DNA of 16,639 nucleotides from an uncultured Leptotrichia sp. (GCA_938017765.1 CALIJH010000119.1:1-16639), one strand, 5' to 3'. Numbered from the stretch's first letter, positions 7,356 through 14,778 are shown. A program made the numbers and translations. Notes: generated by a model from the sequence alone, not told the origin.

Positions 7356-8141
7356 ATGATAGAAATAAAAAATTTATATAAAACCTTCTTTTCCGAATTG
7401 GGAACAGAAAAACAGGTGTTTAATAACCTCAATCTAAAAATAGAAGACGGAGATTTTATAACAATTATAGGTAGTAACGGTGCAGGAAAATCGACATTGC
7501 TGAATGTGCTGAACGGTCAGGTTATTCCTGACAGCGGGGAAATATTTATGAATGGGGAAAATATAACAAATGTTGAGAAATATAAAAGGTCTCAATGGAT
7601 TTCCCAAGTATATCAAAATCCTACACAAGGAACTGCTCCCTCTATGACGGTTTTGGAAAACCTGTCAATGGCTAAAAATAAAGGGAAAAAGTTTAATTTT
7701 ACATTCGGTCTGGATGTAAAAAATCTGGATTTCTATAAAGAACAGCTTAAAAGTATAGGCTTGGGACTGGAAAATCAGATTTTTACTCAGGTAGGACTGC
7801 TTTCAGGAGGGCAAAGACAATGTCTGTCGCTCATAATGGCGACGTTAAATCATCCCGATATACTGCTGCTGGATGAACATACGGCAGCCCTTGACCCGCA
7901 AACTTCCGAAATAATATTAGAAAAAACAAAAGAACTTGTGGAAAAAAATAATATAACAAGTCTGATGATTACTCATAATATGCAGGACGCGATAAATTAC
8001 GGAAATAGACTTATAATGCTTCATTCAGGAGAAATTATATTTGATATAAAAGAAAAAGAGAAAAAAAATCTTACGGTTGAGAAATTGCTTGAAATGTTTA
8101 AAGAAAAAGATGCGAAACTGTCAGATAAAGATGTGTTTTAA
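7356..8141 (+). CDS. TrpZ-type ABC transporter ATP-binding protein
   Basis: This is the cytoplasmic ATPase that powers the importer. All nucleotide-binding elements are present: Walker A GSNGAGKS at 39-46, Q-loop Gln87 (YQNPTQG), signature LSGGQ at 149-153, Walker B ILLLDE at 169-174, D-loop AALDP and switch His207 (MITH). At 261 residues it is the normal length for a single-domain importer ATPase. The start codon lies one base after the permease stop, with GAGGG upstream inside the permease gene, so translational coupling is likely. The motif QGTAPSMTVLENLSMA after the Q-loop is typical of the TrpZ-like subgroup. It is the last gene of the operon, and a shared terminator lies at 8331-8370. 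Confidence 0.9.
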   Translation: MIEIKNLYKTFFSELGTEKQVFNNLNLKIEDGDFITIIGSNGAGKSTLLNVLNGQVIPDSGEIFMNGENITNVEKYKRSQWISQVYQNPTQGTAPSMTVLENLSMAKNKGKKFNFTFGLDVKNLDFYKEQLKSIGLGLENQIFTQVGLLSGGQRQCLSLIMATLNHPDILLLDEHTAALDPQTSEIILEKTKELVEKNNITSLMITHNMQDAINYGNRLIMLHSGEIIFDIKEKEKKNLTVEKLLEMFKEKDAKLSDKDVF

Positions 8142-8330
8142 TGAAAAATATAGATTCAAAAATATTTTGTTTTATTTGTATATTTGTAAAAAAAAGATTT
8201 ATTTGGGAAAGATATTTGTTAAGTAGATAAGATATTAGTAAGAAATTTATAAAAGAACAGATTTACAATATAAATCTATTTGAAATATAAAATTTTAGTT
8301 TAAAAATCAAATAAAGAATACTCATCACAT

Positions 8331-8370
8331 AATAAAAATGGGGCTGTCTAATAAGACAGCTCCATTTATT
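8331..8370. terminator. bidirectional terminator between convergent genes
   Basis: GCTGTCT at 8343-8349 pairs with AGACAGC at 8354-8360 around the loop AATA. The stem extends through one G-T wobble and GG/CC pairs into flanking A/T runs. Read on the plus strand it ends the ABC operon, with ATTTATTATTT after the stem. Read on the minus strand it ends the phospholipase D-like gene, with ATTTTTATT after the stem. A smaller dyad, AGATTTA/TAAATCT at 8259-8277, lies upstream. Confidence 0.8.
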
Positions 8371-8388
8371 ATTTAGTTGTCAGAAATA

Positions 8389-9813
8389 TTAGAAAGCACT
8401 AAATCCGTTCATTTCCATAAATCTGAACAATAAATCATTGATGATTTTTTCATTTTTATACTTATCATAAGGTAAAGTAAATTCTCCGTCTCTGTTAGTC
8501 CATAATCTGTCATAATAGTCAAGAATATTTTTAGAAATATTTTGGTCATATGCCGATATAATTTTCAGCTCATTTTCGAGATTATAGTTTCTCATATTTC
8601 TTCTTGTGAAATTTGTTGAGCCTCCATAAGTAATCATATAATCTTTTTTGAGTATGGACAACATTTTTACGTGATATTTTTCTTCTCCGTTGTTAAAAAA
8701 TTTTACATTTATTTTGTAATTATGTTTTCGTGCGTATTTCATAAGCTCACCCGCAGAAGCTTTGTTAGGAATTCCTGCTTTTGAGTTACTGAGAATTATT
8801 TGGATTTCCGCTCCTCTTTTAGCAGCTTTTTTTAGTCCTTTTATCATTTCTCTGTCTGCGAGGAAAAACTGAGAAACTATTATTTTATCTCCGATACCTG
8901 TTTCAGCCAGTTCTTTTGAAATATCAAGGGCAGTCTGTCCTTCAGTAAAATATTGCAGTTTAATTTTACTGTTATTTGAAAAAGGGATATTGCTGAAATC
9001 TCTGTCAGGAAGCTGTTGTTTTAAGCTTCCGTCAGGTTTGGTAATTTTAGCGACAGACTGTTCGGCAGAATAAATATCTTTTAAAATTGGTGATGAAAAT
9101 TTGAAAGCTACATTGGAATGTCTTGAACCTTCTGCATGGGGATTTGCCGAAGTCAGCATTGCAGTGTTTTCATTCATAATAAGTTTTCTATGGTCAGCTT
9201 TTGCATTTAAAGCCCTTAATATACTTCTTATAGTTACTTTGTCAGTACCTTCATAAACGGGATTTTTCGTTTTTCCTTTATTTTTAGGATTGCCGAAAGG
9301 TCTTATAAACAATCTCCATATCGTAGAATAAGTAAGCATAGGATCCCTTAAATTTGCCAAATCCACATAACCTATATGAACTCCTGCTTCTTCCAATTTT
9401 TTATGGGTTTTATTGTCAAAAGCTCCGTAAAAAGTATTACTTTCGTCAAGAATAAGATAAATCTCCACGTCAGGGTCTTTTTTTCTTTTTTCCAAAATTT
9501 TTTCAGAAAATTCTTCCGCAATGTTTAAGGGATGAAGCTTTTCCCTGACACCTTTTCCAAGAAAATCATTAAAGACAAAAATATCCATTAAAAAAAATTC
9601 TTTTGCATTGTCAAGTATATCATATGCCTGTTCCCATATCTGTCTTTCATATTCAGTTTTTCCGTCTTTCTGATAAGTGAGGTCATAATAAAAGTCTACA
9701 TTGTCGGCATTATAGATTTCTGACTTTGTAGAAAGTCCTTCAGGTAAGGAAACACAGGATAAAATCAAAAGAGAGATACTAATATTTAAAATAATCAGTC
9801 TGAATTTCTGCAT
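8389..9813 (-). CDS. phospholipase D-like (HKD) family lipoprotein
   Basis: This 474-residue envelope lipoprotein has the lipobox ILSC with lipidated Cys20. Two PLD-like half-domains (PLDc_2 type) follow. The first carries DHRKLIMNENTAMLTSANP, where His208 and Lys210 are the H and K of the HxK motif. The second carries YHVKMLSILKKDYMITYGG, with His381 and Lys383, followed by STNFTRRNMRNYNLENEL. In both halves the Asp expected seven residues after the His is absent (Glu215 in the first, Leu388 in the second). Family members transfer or hydrolyse phosphatidyl groups (cardiolipin synthases, phospholipases) or cleave nucleic acids, and the exact reaction here is open. On the minus strand AAAGGAC precedes the ATG. 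It is convergent with the ABC operon and divergent from the nitroreductase gene, so it is transcribed alone from the promoter at 9848-9875. Confidence 0.82.
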   Translation of the reverse strand: MQKFRLIILNISISLLILSCVSLPEGLSTKSEIYNADNVDFYYDLTYQKDGKTEYERQIWEQAYDILDNAKEFFLMDIFVFNDFLGKGVREKLHPLNIAEEFSEKILEKRKKDPDVEIYLILDESNTFYGAFDNKTHKKLEEAGVHIGYVDLANLRDPMLTYSTIWRLFIRPFGNPKNKGKTKNPVYEGTDKVTIRSILRALNAKADHRKLIMNENTAMLTSANPHAEGSRHSNVAFKFSSPILKDIYSAEQSVAKITKPDGSLKQQLPDRDFSNIPFSNNSKIKLQYFTEGQTALDISKELAETGIGDKIIVSQFFLADREMIKGLKKAAKRGAEIQIILSNSKAGIPNKASAGELMKYARKHNYKINVKFFNNGEEKYHVKMLSILKKDYMITYGGSTNFTRRNMRNYNLENELKIISAYDQNISKNILDYYDRLWTNRDGEFTLPYDKYKNEKIINDLLFRFMEMNGFSAF

Positions 9814-9847
9814 AAATTGTCCTTTCGCATAATTTATTTATACGTTA

Positions 9848-9875
9848 ATTATAACAGTTTTATCTGAAATATCAA
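9848..9875 (-). promoter_or_regulatory. predicted promoter for the phospholipase D-like gene
   Basis: Read on the minus strand, TTGATA (9875-9870) and a perfect TATAAT (9853-9848) are 16 bases apart. Transcription would start about 30 bases before the ATG. One copy of a 12-base direct repeat lies in the spacer, which could place a regulator over the promoter. Confidence 0.55.
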
Positions 9876-9920
9876 GTATATAATTTAAAATAGCAGTTTT
9901 TCTGTAAATTTTATCTGAAA
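9858..9920. repeat. 12-base direct repeat in the divergent intergenic region
   Basis: TTTTATCTGAAA occurs at 9858-9869 and again at 9909-9920, starts 51 bases apart (close to five helical turns). The first copy sits between the -35 and -10 boxes of the minus-strand promoter. Two exact 12-base copies within 63 bases are unlikely by chance but not impossible in such AT-rich DNA. They may be operator half-sites. Confidence 0.4.
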
Positions 9921-10013
9921 ATATAATATAAAGTAAAAAAAACATATAATAAGTAAGTCTAATTTTCATAATTTATAGTTTTATTTGAAGCTGAAATACG
10001 AAACTAAAAAAGA

Positions 10014-10042
10014 TTGAAACAATTTCTAAAATATGTTATTAT
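10014..10042 (+). promoter_or_regulatory. predicted promoter for the nitroreductase gene
   Basis: TTGAAA at 10014-10019 and TATTAT at 10037-10042 are 17 bases apart, with the ribosome-binding site GGGAG at 10060-10064 and the ATG at 10074. The gene keeps a good promoter and ribosome-binding site even though its frame is broken. Confidence 0.55.
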
Positions 10043-10073
10043 TTTGTATATAAAAATATGGGAGATGATTTAA

Positions 10074-10819
10074 ATGAACGAAGTTATAAAACAATTACAG
10101 GAAAGAAGATCTGTAAGAGAATTTACAGGGGAAAAAGTAAAAGATGAAGATCTGAAATTGATTTTAAAAACAGCACAGAGATGTCCAAATTCAACTCATA
10201 GTCAGCAAATATCATTAATAGCTGTAAGGGATAAAGAAACTATAAAAAACTGGCTGAATTGTCAGGAGGACAGAAACAGGTAGAAACAGCAGATGTATTT
10301 GTGCTTATATTAGTTGATTATCATAGGGCGGCATATGCAGCAGAAAGTACAGGAAATAAGATTGCCGTACCTGAAACTGTAGACGGACTGATTGTAGGGG
10401 CAGTAGATGCCGGCATAATGCCAAGTGCTATACAGACAGCAGCAGAATCATTGGGTTACGGAACAACTGCAATAGGAGGAATAAGATTAAATCCTGAAAA
10501 AGTATGCGAGTTATTTGATTTACCTAAGTATGTATTTCCTATCTTAGGAACAACAATAGGAGTACCTGCTGAAAATAAATTGAAATCTCCAAAACCGAGA
10601 GTTCCTTTTGAAAGTTTTTCTTTTGAAGAAAAATACGATAAGAAAAAAGTGGAACAAGGTGTAGAAGAATTTGAAGTAGAATATAGAAAATGGTGGGATG
10701 AAAACGGACTGCCTCAAATGCCTTCCTACAAACAAAGTATAGTAAATTATTACGGAGAGTCAAGACTTGAAAAAGTAAAAGATACTTTGAAAACACAGGG
10801 CTTTAAACTTGAGAAATAG
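10074..10819 (+). pseudogene. NfsA/FRP-type NADPH-dependent nitroreductase, frameshifted
   Basis: The two halves together give a roughly 248-residue FMN-dependent nitroreductase of the NfsA/FRP type, which reduces nitro compounds, quinones or flavins. The N-terminal half has the family opening ERRSVREFTGEKV (10-22) and the FMN-site segment CPNSTHSQQISLIAVRD. At about codon 58 the frame shifts by -1 inside a run of six A (10244-10249). Read without the shift, the frame ends at TAG 10281-10283. The second half continues as LAELSGGQKQVETADVFVLI, then the conserved AESLGYGTTAIGGIRLNPEKV and the C-terminal ...KPRVPFESFSFEEKY. Nothing else is damaged. A seventh A would restore one full-length frame. 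The causes could be a recent one-base loss, a homopolymer sequencing error, or programmed -1 frameshifting on the A AAA AAC heptamer found there. I list it as a pseudogene because an indel is the simplest reading. Confidence 0.8.
10244..10250 (+). other. A AAA AAC slippery heptamer at the nitroreductase frame break
   Basis: In the starting frame the codons are ATA AAA AAC. The seven bases 10244-10250 therefore form X XXY YYZ, the arrangement that lets both tRNAs slip back one base, and the next -1 codon (CTG at 10250) is exactly where homology resumes. The downstream fold is weak: only a five-pair stem around TTGTC...GACAG at about 10260-10274. No clear Shine-Dalgarno-like stimulator lies 10-14 bases upstream, so active frameshifting is unproven. 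Confidence 0.4.
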
Positions 10820-11010
10820 AAAGATGTTTTATAAAGTATACTTTTTCTATTTTGTATTTTTGGTATGATTATAATAAGATAAATAATTGAAAACTATCAT
10901 AGTGAAATTTTGATGTTATCTAATTTTAGACTAAACCAATTAAAATATCTACAGAAGAAATTCAAAATAAAATTCGATGTTATTTATTATCAAAATGATT
11001 ATAAAATAAT

Positions 11011-11067
11011 AAAATACCCGATATTGTCAATATTATTAATTTTTATTGATAAATCGGGTATTTTTTT
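11011..11067 (+). terminator. strong intrinsic terminator upstream of the serine dehydratase promoter
   Basis: AAAATACCCGAT (11011-11022) pairs perfectly with ATCGGGTATTTT (11053-11064). Past one bulged A the stem continues for eight more pairs (TTGTCAAT with ATTGATAA, one G-T wobble) to a short A/T loop. The T-run continues to 11067. It lies about 190 bases beyond the nitroreductase stop and insulates the next promoter. Confidence 0.85.
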
Positions 11068-11078
11068 AAAAATAGTAT

Positions 11079-11106
11079 TTGAAAATAATGAAAAATGTTA
11101 TATAAT
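11079..11106 (+). promoter_or_regulatory. predicted strong promoter of the serine dehydratase operon
   Basis: TTGAAA at 11079-11084 and a perfect TATAAT at 11101-11106 are 16 bases apart, starting 12 bases after the terminator T-run. No equally good promoter is seen between the five genes that follow, so they are probably one transcript. Confidence 0.65.
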
Positions 11107-11144
11107 GAACATACAGAGGATAATTTGAAGTAGGAGGAATATAC

Positions 11145-12416
11145 TTGGAAACTTTAAGAGAGTTTTATAAAATCGGGAACGGACCTTCAAGCAGTCATAC
11201 AATGGGTCCTGAAAGAGCTGCTTCATTATTTAAAAAAAGAGTGGAAAAAAAATATGGAGAAAATTTGAGATATAAAGCCGAACTTTATGGAAGTTTGGCA
11301 GCTACGGGAAAAGGGCATTTGACAGATTACATTATAAAAGAAACTTTGCAAAATGTTGAAAAGGATAATATAGAAGTAAAATTTATGCCTGAAATAGTAC
11401 CTGAATTTCATACAAACGGAGTGAGATTTTTTGTTTATAAAAGTGAAGATAAAAATTTTGAAAATCCTATGGAACAGGCATTATTTTTTTCAGTAGGTGG
11501 AGGAAGTATAGTCGAGGCAAAGGACGGAGAAGATTTAAATAAAAATGCCAATGTGGAGCATATATATCCTCAAAAAAATTTTGATGAAATAATAAAATAT
11601 TGTGAAAAAGAAAATATAGATTTGTCTGAATATGTGGAAAGATACGAAGGGGAAGAAATCTGGGATTATCTGAAAAACATCTGGAAAACTATGGACGAGG
11701 CTATTTACAGAGGATTGAATACCGAAGGACTGTTACATGGAAAATTAAAACTGGAAAGAAAAGCAAAGATGTTTTATGAAAAATATTTGAAATCTCCTTT
11801 CAAAGACATAAAAGGAAGAGTTTATTCTTACGCACTGGCAGCTTCCGAAGAAAATGCGAGTGCGGGTAAAGTCGTAACGGCGCCTACTTGTGGGGCTTCA
11901 GGATTAATTCCCGCCGTACTGAAAACTTTTCAGCAGGAAAATAATTTGAGCGAAGAACAGATTTTAAAAGCATTGGCAGTTGCCGGAATAATAGGAAATG
12001 TCTATAAGCAGAATGCTTCGATCTCAGGTGCCGAAGTAGGCTGTCAGGGAGAAGTCGGGGTGGCGTGTTCAATGGGAGCAGGAATGGCGACTTATATAAT
12101 GGGAGGAAACATTAAGGAAATAGAATATGCCGCTGAAATCGGCATGGAACATTGTCTGGGAATGACTTGCGACCCTATGCTTGGATATGTTCAAATCCCG
12201 TGTATCGAAAGAAATGCGATATATGCTGCAAAAGCTATGGATTGTGCCCAGTACAGCCTGATGTCTGGAGGGGAAAATCACCTGATTACCCTTGATGAAG
12301 TTGTGGAAACAATGTTGCAGACAGGGAAAGATTTACACTCTAATTATAAAGAGACATCCCTTGCAGGACTTGCAAAGTTGAAAAAAGCAAAACTTGCTTT
12401 GGAAGAAATAGAGTAG
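11145..12416 (+). CDS. sdaA: L-serine dehydratase, iron-sulfur type, single chain
   Basis: The enzyme deaminates L-serine to pyruvate and ammonia in the cytoplasm with an oxygen-sensitive [4Fe-4S] cluster instead of pyridoxal phosphate. The beta-domain opening GNGPSSSHTMGP (11-22) and the alpha-domain blocks TAPTCGASGLIP (245-256), GCQGEVGVACSMG (299-311) and MTCDPMLGYVQIPCIERN (340-357) are all present. Cys300, Cys342 and Cys353 have the spacing (42, then 11) of the cluster ligands Cys343, Cys385 and Cys396 that I recall for characterised single-chain enzymes. At 423 residues it is a little shorter than the roughly 455 of E. coli SdaA, mainly in the N-terminal half. Translation starts at TTG: AGGAGG at 11132-11137 lies seven bases upstream and no ATG is closer in frame. 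It leads a five-gene group and would feed pyruvate-based fermentation. Confidence 0.95.
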   Translation: METLREFYKIGNGPSSSHTMGPERAASLFKKRVEKKYGENLRYKAELYGSLAATGKGHLTDYIIKETLQNVEKDNIEVKFMPEIVPEFHTNGVRFFVYKSEDKNFENPMEQALFFSVGGGSIVEAKDGEDLNKNANVEHIYPQKNFDEIIKYCEKENIDLSEYVERYEGEEIWDYLKNIWKTMDEAIYRGLNTEGLLHGKLKLERKAKMFYEKYLKSPFKDIKGRVYSYALAASEENASAGKVVTAPTCGASGLIPAVLKTFQQENNLSEEQILKALAVAGIIGNVYKQNASISGAEVGCQGEVGVACSMGAGMATYIMGGNIKEIEYAAEIGMEHCLGMTCDPMLGYVQIPCIERNAIYAAKAMDCAQYSLMSGGENHLITLDEVVETMLQTGKDLHSNYKETSLAGLAKLKKAKLALEEIE

Positions 12417-12447
12417 ATTAGCAATAAAGATAAAAAAAGAGGCGGAT

Positions 12448-13047
12448 ATGAATTTTTTAGGGCATTCGATGATTTCTCTTGAAATTGATAAAAAATACGG
12501 TAAAAAAACTTTATATGGAAATTTTGCGGGAGATTTTTATAAAGGAGTAATAGAAAAAATAAATCTTCCTGATGAGTTGAAAGAGGGGCTTATTCTTCAC
12601 AGAATGATAGACAGTATTTCCGATAGACAGGAAAATTATCTGGATGATTTGTTGAGCCGAAAATTTGGTATTTTTAAGGGAATTGTTTCGGATATGTTTA
12701 TAGATCATTTTTTATCCCGAAATTTTTATAGATTATTCAATGAAAATATTAATGATATTGAAACAAAAATATTGTATAATATAAATCAAAATAGTCAGTA
12801 TTTTTCTGAAGATTTTAAGAATACATTTAAATGGATAAACTCTGAGAGAATTTTATCGGGATATGGAGATATTGATATTTTGAAAAGAGCTTTTTACGGT
12901 CTTTCCCGAAGAATAAGAAAAGGGGAAATATTAAATTTCGCAGTGGAAGAGCTGAAAAAGAATTATAATATTTTTGAAGAAAATTCTATTAAGGAATTTG
13001 AATATGTAAAAAAAGAAAGTATAAATAAATTTTTAAATAAATATTAG
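12448..13047 (+). CDS. acpH: acyl-carrier-protein phosphodiesterase (AcpH-like, DUF479)
   Basis: The family removes the 4'-phosphopantetheine arm from holo-acyl carrier protein, as shown for E. coli AcpH. This 199-residue protein has the usual length and conserved points: MNFLGH at 1-6, GNFAGDF at 24-30 (Asp29), HRMIDSISD at 51-59 and DHFLSRNF at 86-93. The His and Asp residues in these blocks are the likely metal-binding and catalytic set of this HD-like fold. The start has AGAGGCGG upstream and lies 31 bases after the serine dehydratase stop. The next gene starts nine bases after it, so it is inside the operon. No acyl carrier protein gene is nearby. The physiological substrate in this lineage has not been tested to my knowledge, so the call rests on family motifs. 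Confidence 0.82.
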   Translation: MNFLGHSMISLEIDKKYGKKTLYGNFAGDFYKGVIEKINLPDELKEGLILHRMIDSISDRQENYLDDLLSRKFGIFKGIVSDMFIDHFLSRNFYRLFNENINDIETKILYNINQNSQYFSEDFKNTFKWINSERILSGYGDIDILKRAFYGLSRRIRKGEILNFAVEELKKNYNIFEENSIKEFEYVKKESINKFLNKY

Positions 13048-13056
13048 GAGGATATA

Positions 13057-13803
13057 ATGAAAAAAACTTTAGTTACATTATTAATTTTGGCTCAAGGAGT
13101 AATGATTGCGGCGCCTGCTGCTCAAACACAAAAGAAAGCGGTAGTAGCAACTCCGGCAAAGAAAGCCCCTGCAAAAGCAGCAGCGGGAACAACGGCAAAA
13201 CCTGCACAAGCGGCTCATCCTGTGAAAGCTGTTCCGAATAAAGCTGCAACAGGTACGACAAATCCAACGAATACAAAGACAGGAGTAAAAGCCGTTAATC
13301 AGAAAACGACAGCAAAAACGGCAGGAAAAGCTACAGGAATTAAGAAATTTAAAACATTAAATGAAGCGGCGGATAATTATGCTAAAGCAATGCAGGAAAT
13401 TTCAAATTACGGTTCGAGGGAAATGCTTAAGACAATAAATGTTGATGTGGATAAATATGTAGGCTCAAGAGGAGATAAAGAACTTGCTAAAAAATGGGAA
13501 GAAACAAATACAATGTTACTGGAACAGTTTGAAGTTTCCGTTTATAAAGTAAATGAAAACGGTAATACAGGAGATGTCGTATTCCTTATAAAAGGATATG
13601 ATGAAGAAGCTCTGAATAAACATTTGAATGAAAATCTCGAAAAATATGCAAAAATAAAAAAACTTAAAGGGGAAGTGGAAGTAGATATAGAGGCGTACAT
13701 AAATTTAGAATATAATTATCTGAAAAATACAAAGAAAGTTAATATTGCAACTTCTACAGTTAAATTTGTAAAAGAAGGAAATGAATGGAGAGTTGTAGAG
13801 TAG
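13057..13803 (+). CDS. secreted protein with Lys/Ala/Thr/Pro-rich repeat linker and C-terminal domain of unknown function
   Basis: I do not recognise a named family. The N-terminus is a typical Sec signal peptide (MKKTLVTLLILAQGVMIAA), likely cut around residues 19-22. There is no lipobox, so it is probably periplasmic or exported. Residues about 23-95 form a basic low-complexity linker of Lys, Ala, Thr and Pro that includes two imperfect tandem units (40-61 and 62-82). The remainder, about 97-248, looks like a compact alpha+beta domain: LNEAADNYAKAMQ, a central helix, then strands ending in VKFVKEGNEWRVVE. That ending recalls NTF2-like or DUF4878-type domains, which is inference. AGGAGG precedes the ATG by six bases, and the gene is tightly spaced after acpH. 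The linker could bind anionic wall or envelope polymers, but nothing proves it. Confidence 0.72.
   Translation: MKKTLVTLLILAQGVMIAAPAAQTQKKAVVATPAKKAPAKAAAGTTAKPAQAAHPVKAVPNKAATGTTNPTNTKTGVKAVNQKTTAKTAGKATGIKKFKTLNEAADNYAKAMQEISNYGSREMLKTINVDVDKYVGSRGDKELAKKWEETNTMLLEQFEVSVYKVNENGNTGDVVFLIKGYDEEALNKHLNENLEKYAKIKKLKGEVEVDIEAYINLEYNYLKNTKKVNIATSTVKFVKEGNEWRVVE
13174..13302 (+). repeat. two tandem imperfect coding repeats in the secreted protein
   Basis: Unit 1 (13174-13239, 22 residues) opens KAAAGTTAKP and ends PVKAVPN. Unit 2 (13240-13302, 21 residues) opens KAATGTTNPT and ends GVKAVNQ. The ends match best and the middles differ, as expected of an old internal duplication. The stretch is visibly richer in G and C than the flanking DNA because of its Ala and Pro codons. 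Confidence 0.55.
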
Positions 13804-13855
13804 GGATTTTCAAATATAGCTAAAACTAAGTTAAAACGAAAAGAGTGGAACAGTT

Positions 13856-14713
13856 ATGCTGACTGATTATCATATGCACTTTGAGTACGGGGATTATGAC
13901 GAAGAATGGGTAAGTCTTTTTTTTAGGCAGGCTGAAAATAAAGGACTGTTTGAAATAGGGATAAGTGAACATACTCACGCTTTTAAAGAATTCAGAGATT
14001 TATACTATGATGAACTTATTCTTGATAACTCTGAAACAGGAGAATTTCAAAAAAAATGGCTTGATAACTCCAAGTCAAAATTTGTGCATACTTTGGATGA
14101 ATATGTCTGTTTTATGAATAAACTGAAATCAAAAGGATACCCAGTGAAAATAGGACTGGAAGTTTGTAATTTCAGAAATCAGGAAAAAGTGAAAGAAATA
14201 TTATCGAAATATGAATGGGACTATTTAATAGTTTCCGTTCATTTTATTAATGGCTGGGGATTTGATTTCAGTAGTCTAAAGCATAAATTTACGGAAAGAA
14301 ATTTAACTGATATATGGAAAAATTATACGGAAGAAATTGAAAATGTGATTAATACAGGATTTTACGATATACTTGGACATCCTTTTAATTTAAGGCTGTT
14401 TAATAATATTCCTGACAAAAAAGATGTGGAAATATTACTTGAAAAGACTGCTGAAATGCTTAAAAAGAATGATATGACGGTGGATGTAAATACGGGAACA
14501 AGCTACAGATATCCGATAAAAGAAATAACCCCTTATAATGATTTTATGAAATATGTAGGGAAATGCAATATTCCTGTAATATTGTCAAGTGATGCTCATT
14601 ATCCCGAACATGTAGGGATGAATATTGAAAAAGCTGTAGAATATGTGAAAAAATATGGAATAGATAAAATAGCTACTTTTAACAGAAGAAAAAGAATTAT
14701 GGAAAAGATTTAG
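13856..14713 (+). CDS. PHP-family histidinol-phosphatase-like hydrolase
   Basis: This PHP-fold metal-dependent phosphoesterase is most like the HisJ/HisK type that dephosphorylates L-histidinol phosphate. Metal-ligand motifs appear in order along its 285 residues: DYHMH at 4-8 (His6, His8), SEHTH at 37-41, Glu102 in IGLEV, His129 in VSVHF, His175 in DILGHPF, and SSDAH at 244-248 (Asp246, His248). The length is normal. Upstream of the ATG is only a weak GAGTGG, and the gap from the previous gene is 52 bases. No other histidine biosynthesis gene is in the window, so a role outside histidine synthesis is plausible for this family. The PHP call is firm; the substrate is moderate. Confidence 0.82.
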   Translation: MLTDYHMHFEYGDYDEEWVSLFFRQAENKGLFEIGISEHTHAFKEFRDLYYDELILDNSETGEFQKKWLDNSKSKFVHTLDEYVCFMNKLKSKGYPVKIGLEVCNFRNQEKVKEILSKYEWDYLIVSVHFINGWGFDFSSLKHKFTERNLTDIWKNYTEEIENVINTGFYDILGHPFNLRLFNNIPDKKDVEILLEKTAEMLKKNDMTVDVNTGTSYRYPIKEITPYNDFMKYVGKCNIPVILSSDAHYPEHVGMNIEKAVEYVKKYGIDKIATFNRRKRIMEKI

Positions 14714-14778
14714 ATTTTAAAAATTAAAAATTATTGTTGAATTTAAAATAATGAAGATTAAGATAAGGAAAGATGAAA

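Larger units (their letters stand above)
10820..11144 (+). other. intergenic region with terminator and promoter, no convincing gene
   Basis: These 325 bases hold a 12-base palindrome (AAAGTATACTTT, about 10833-10844) just after the nitroreductase stop. About 165 bases of AT-rich DNA without an annotatable gene follow, then the terminator at 11011-11067 and the serine dehydratase promoter at 11079-11106. A 72-codon frame from TTG 10910 crosses both terminator and promoter, has no ribosome-binding site, and is not called. Confidence 0.5.

Noticed and set aside
10259..10290. Independent start for the second half of the nitroreductase, helped by AGGAGG at 10264-10269
   Set aside because: The nominal TTG at 10259 lies upstream of that sequence. 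No start codon in the correct frame follows it at a usable distance; the nearby ATG at about 10294 is in another frame. Homology continues without a gap from the first half, so the two parts are one gene.
10910..11128. 72-codon open frame from a TTG between nitroreductase and serine dehydratase
   Set aside because: It has no ribosome-binding site, no family resemblance, and runs through the strong terminator at 11011-11067 and the promoter at 11079-11106.
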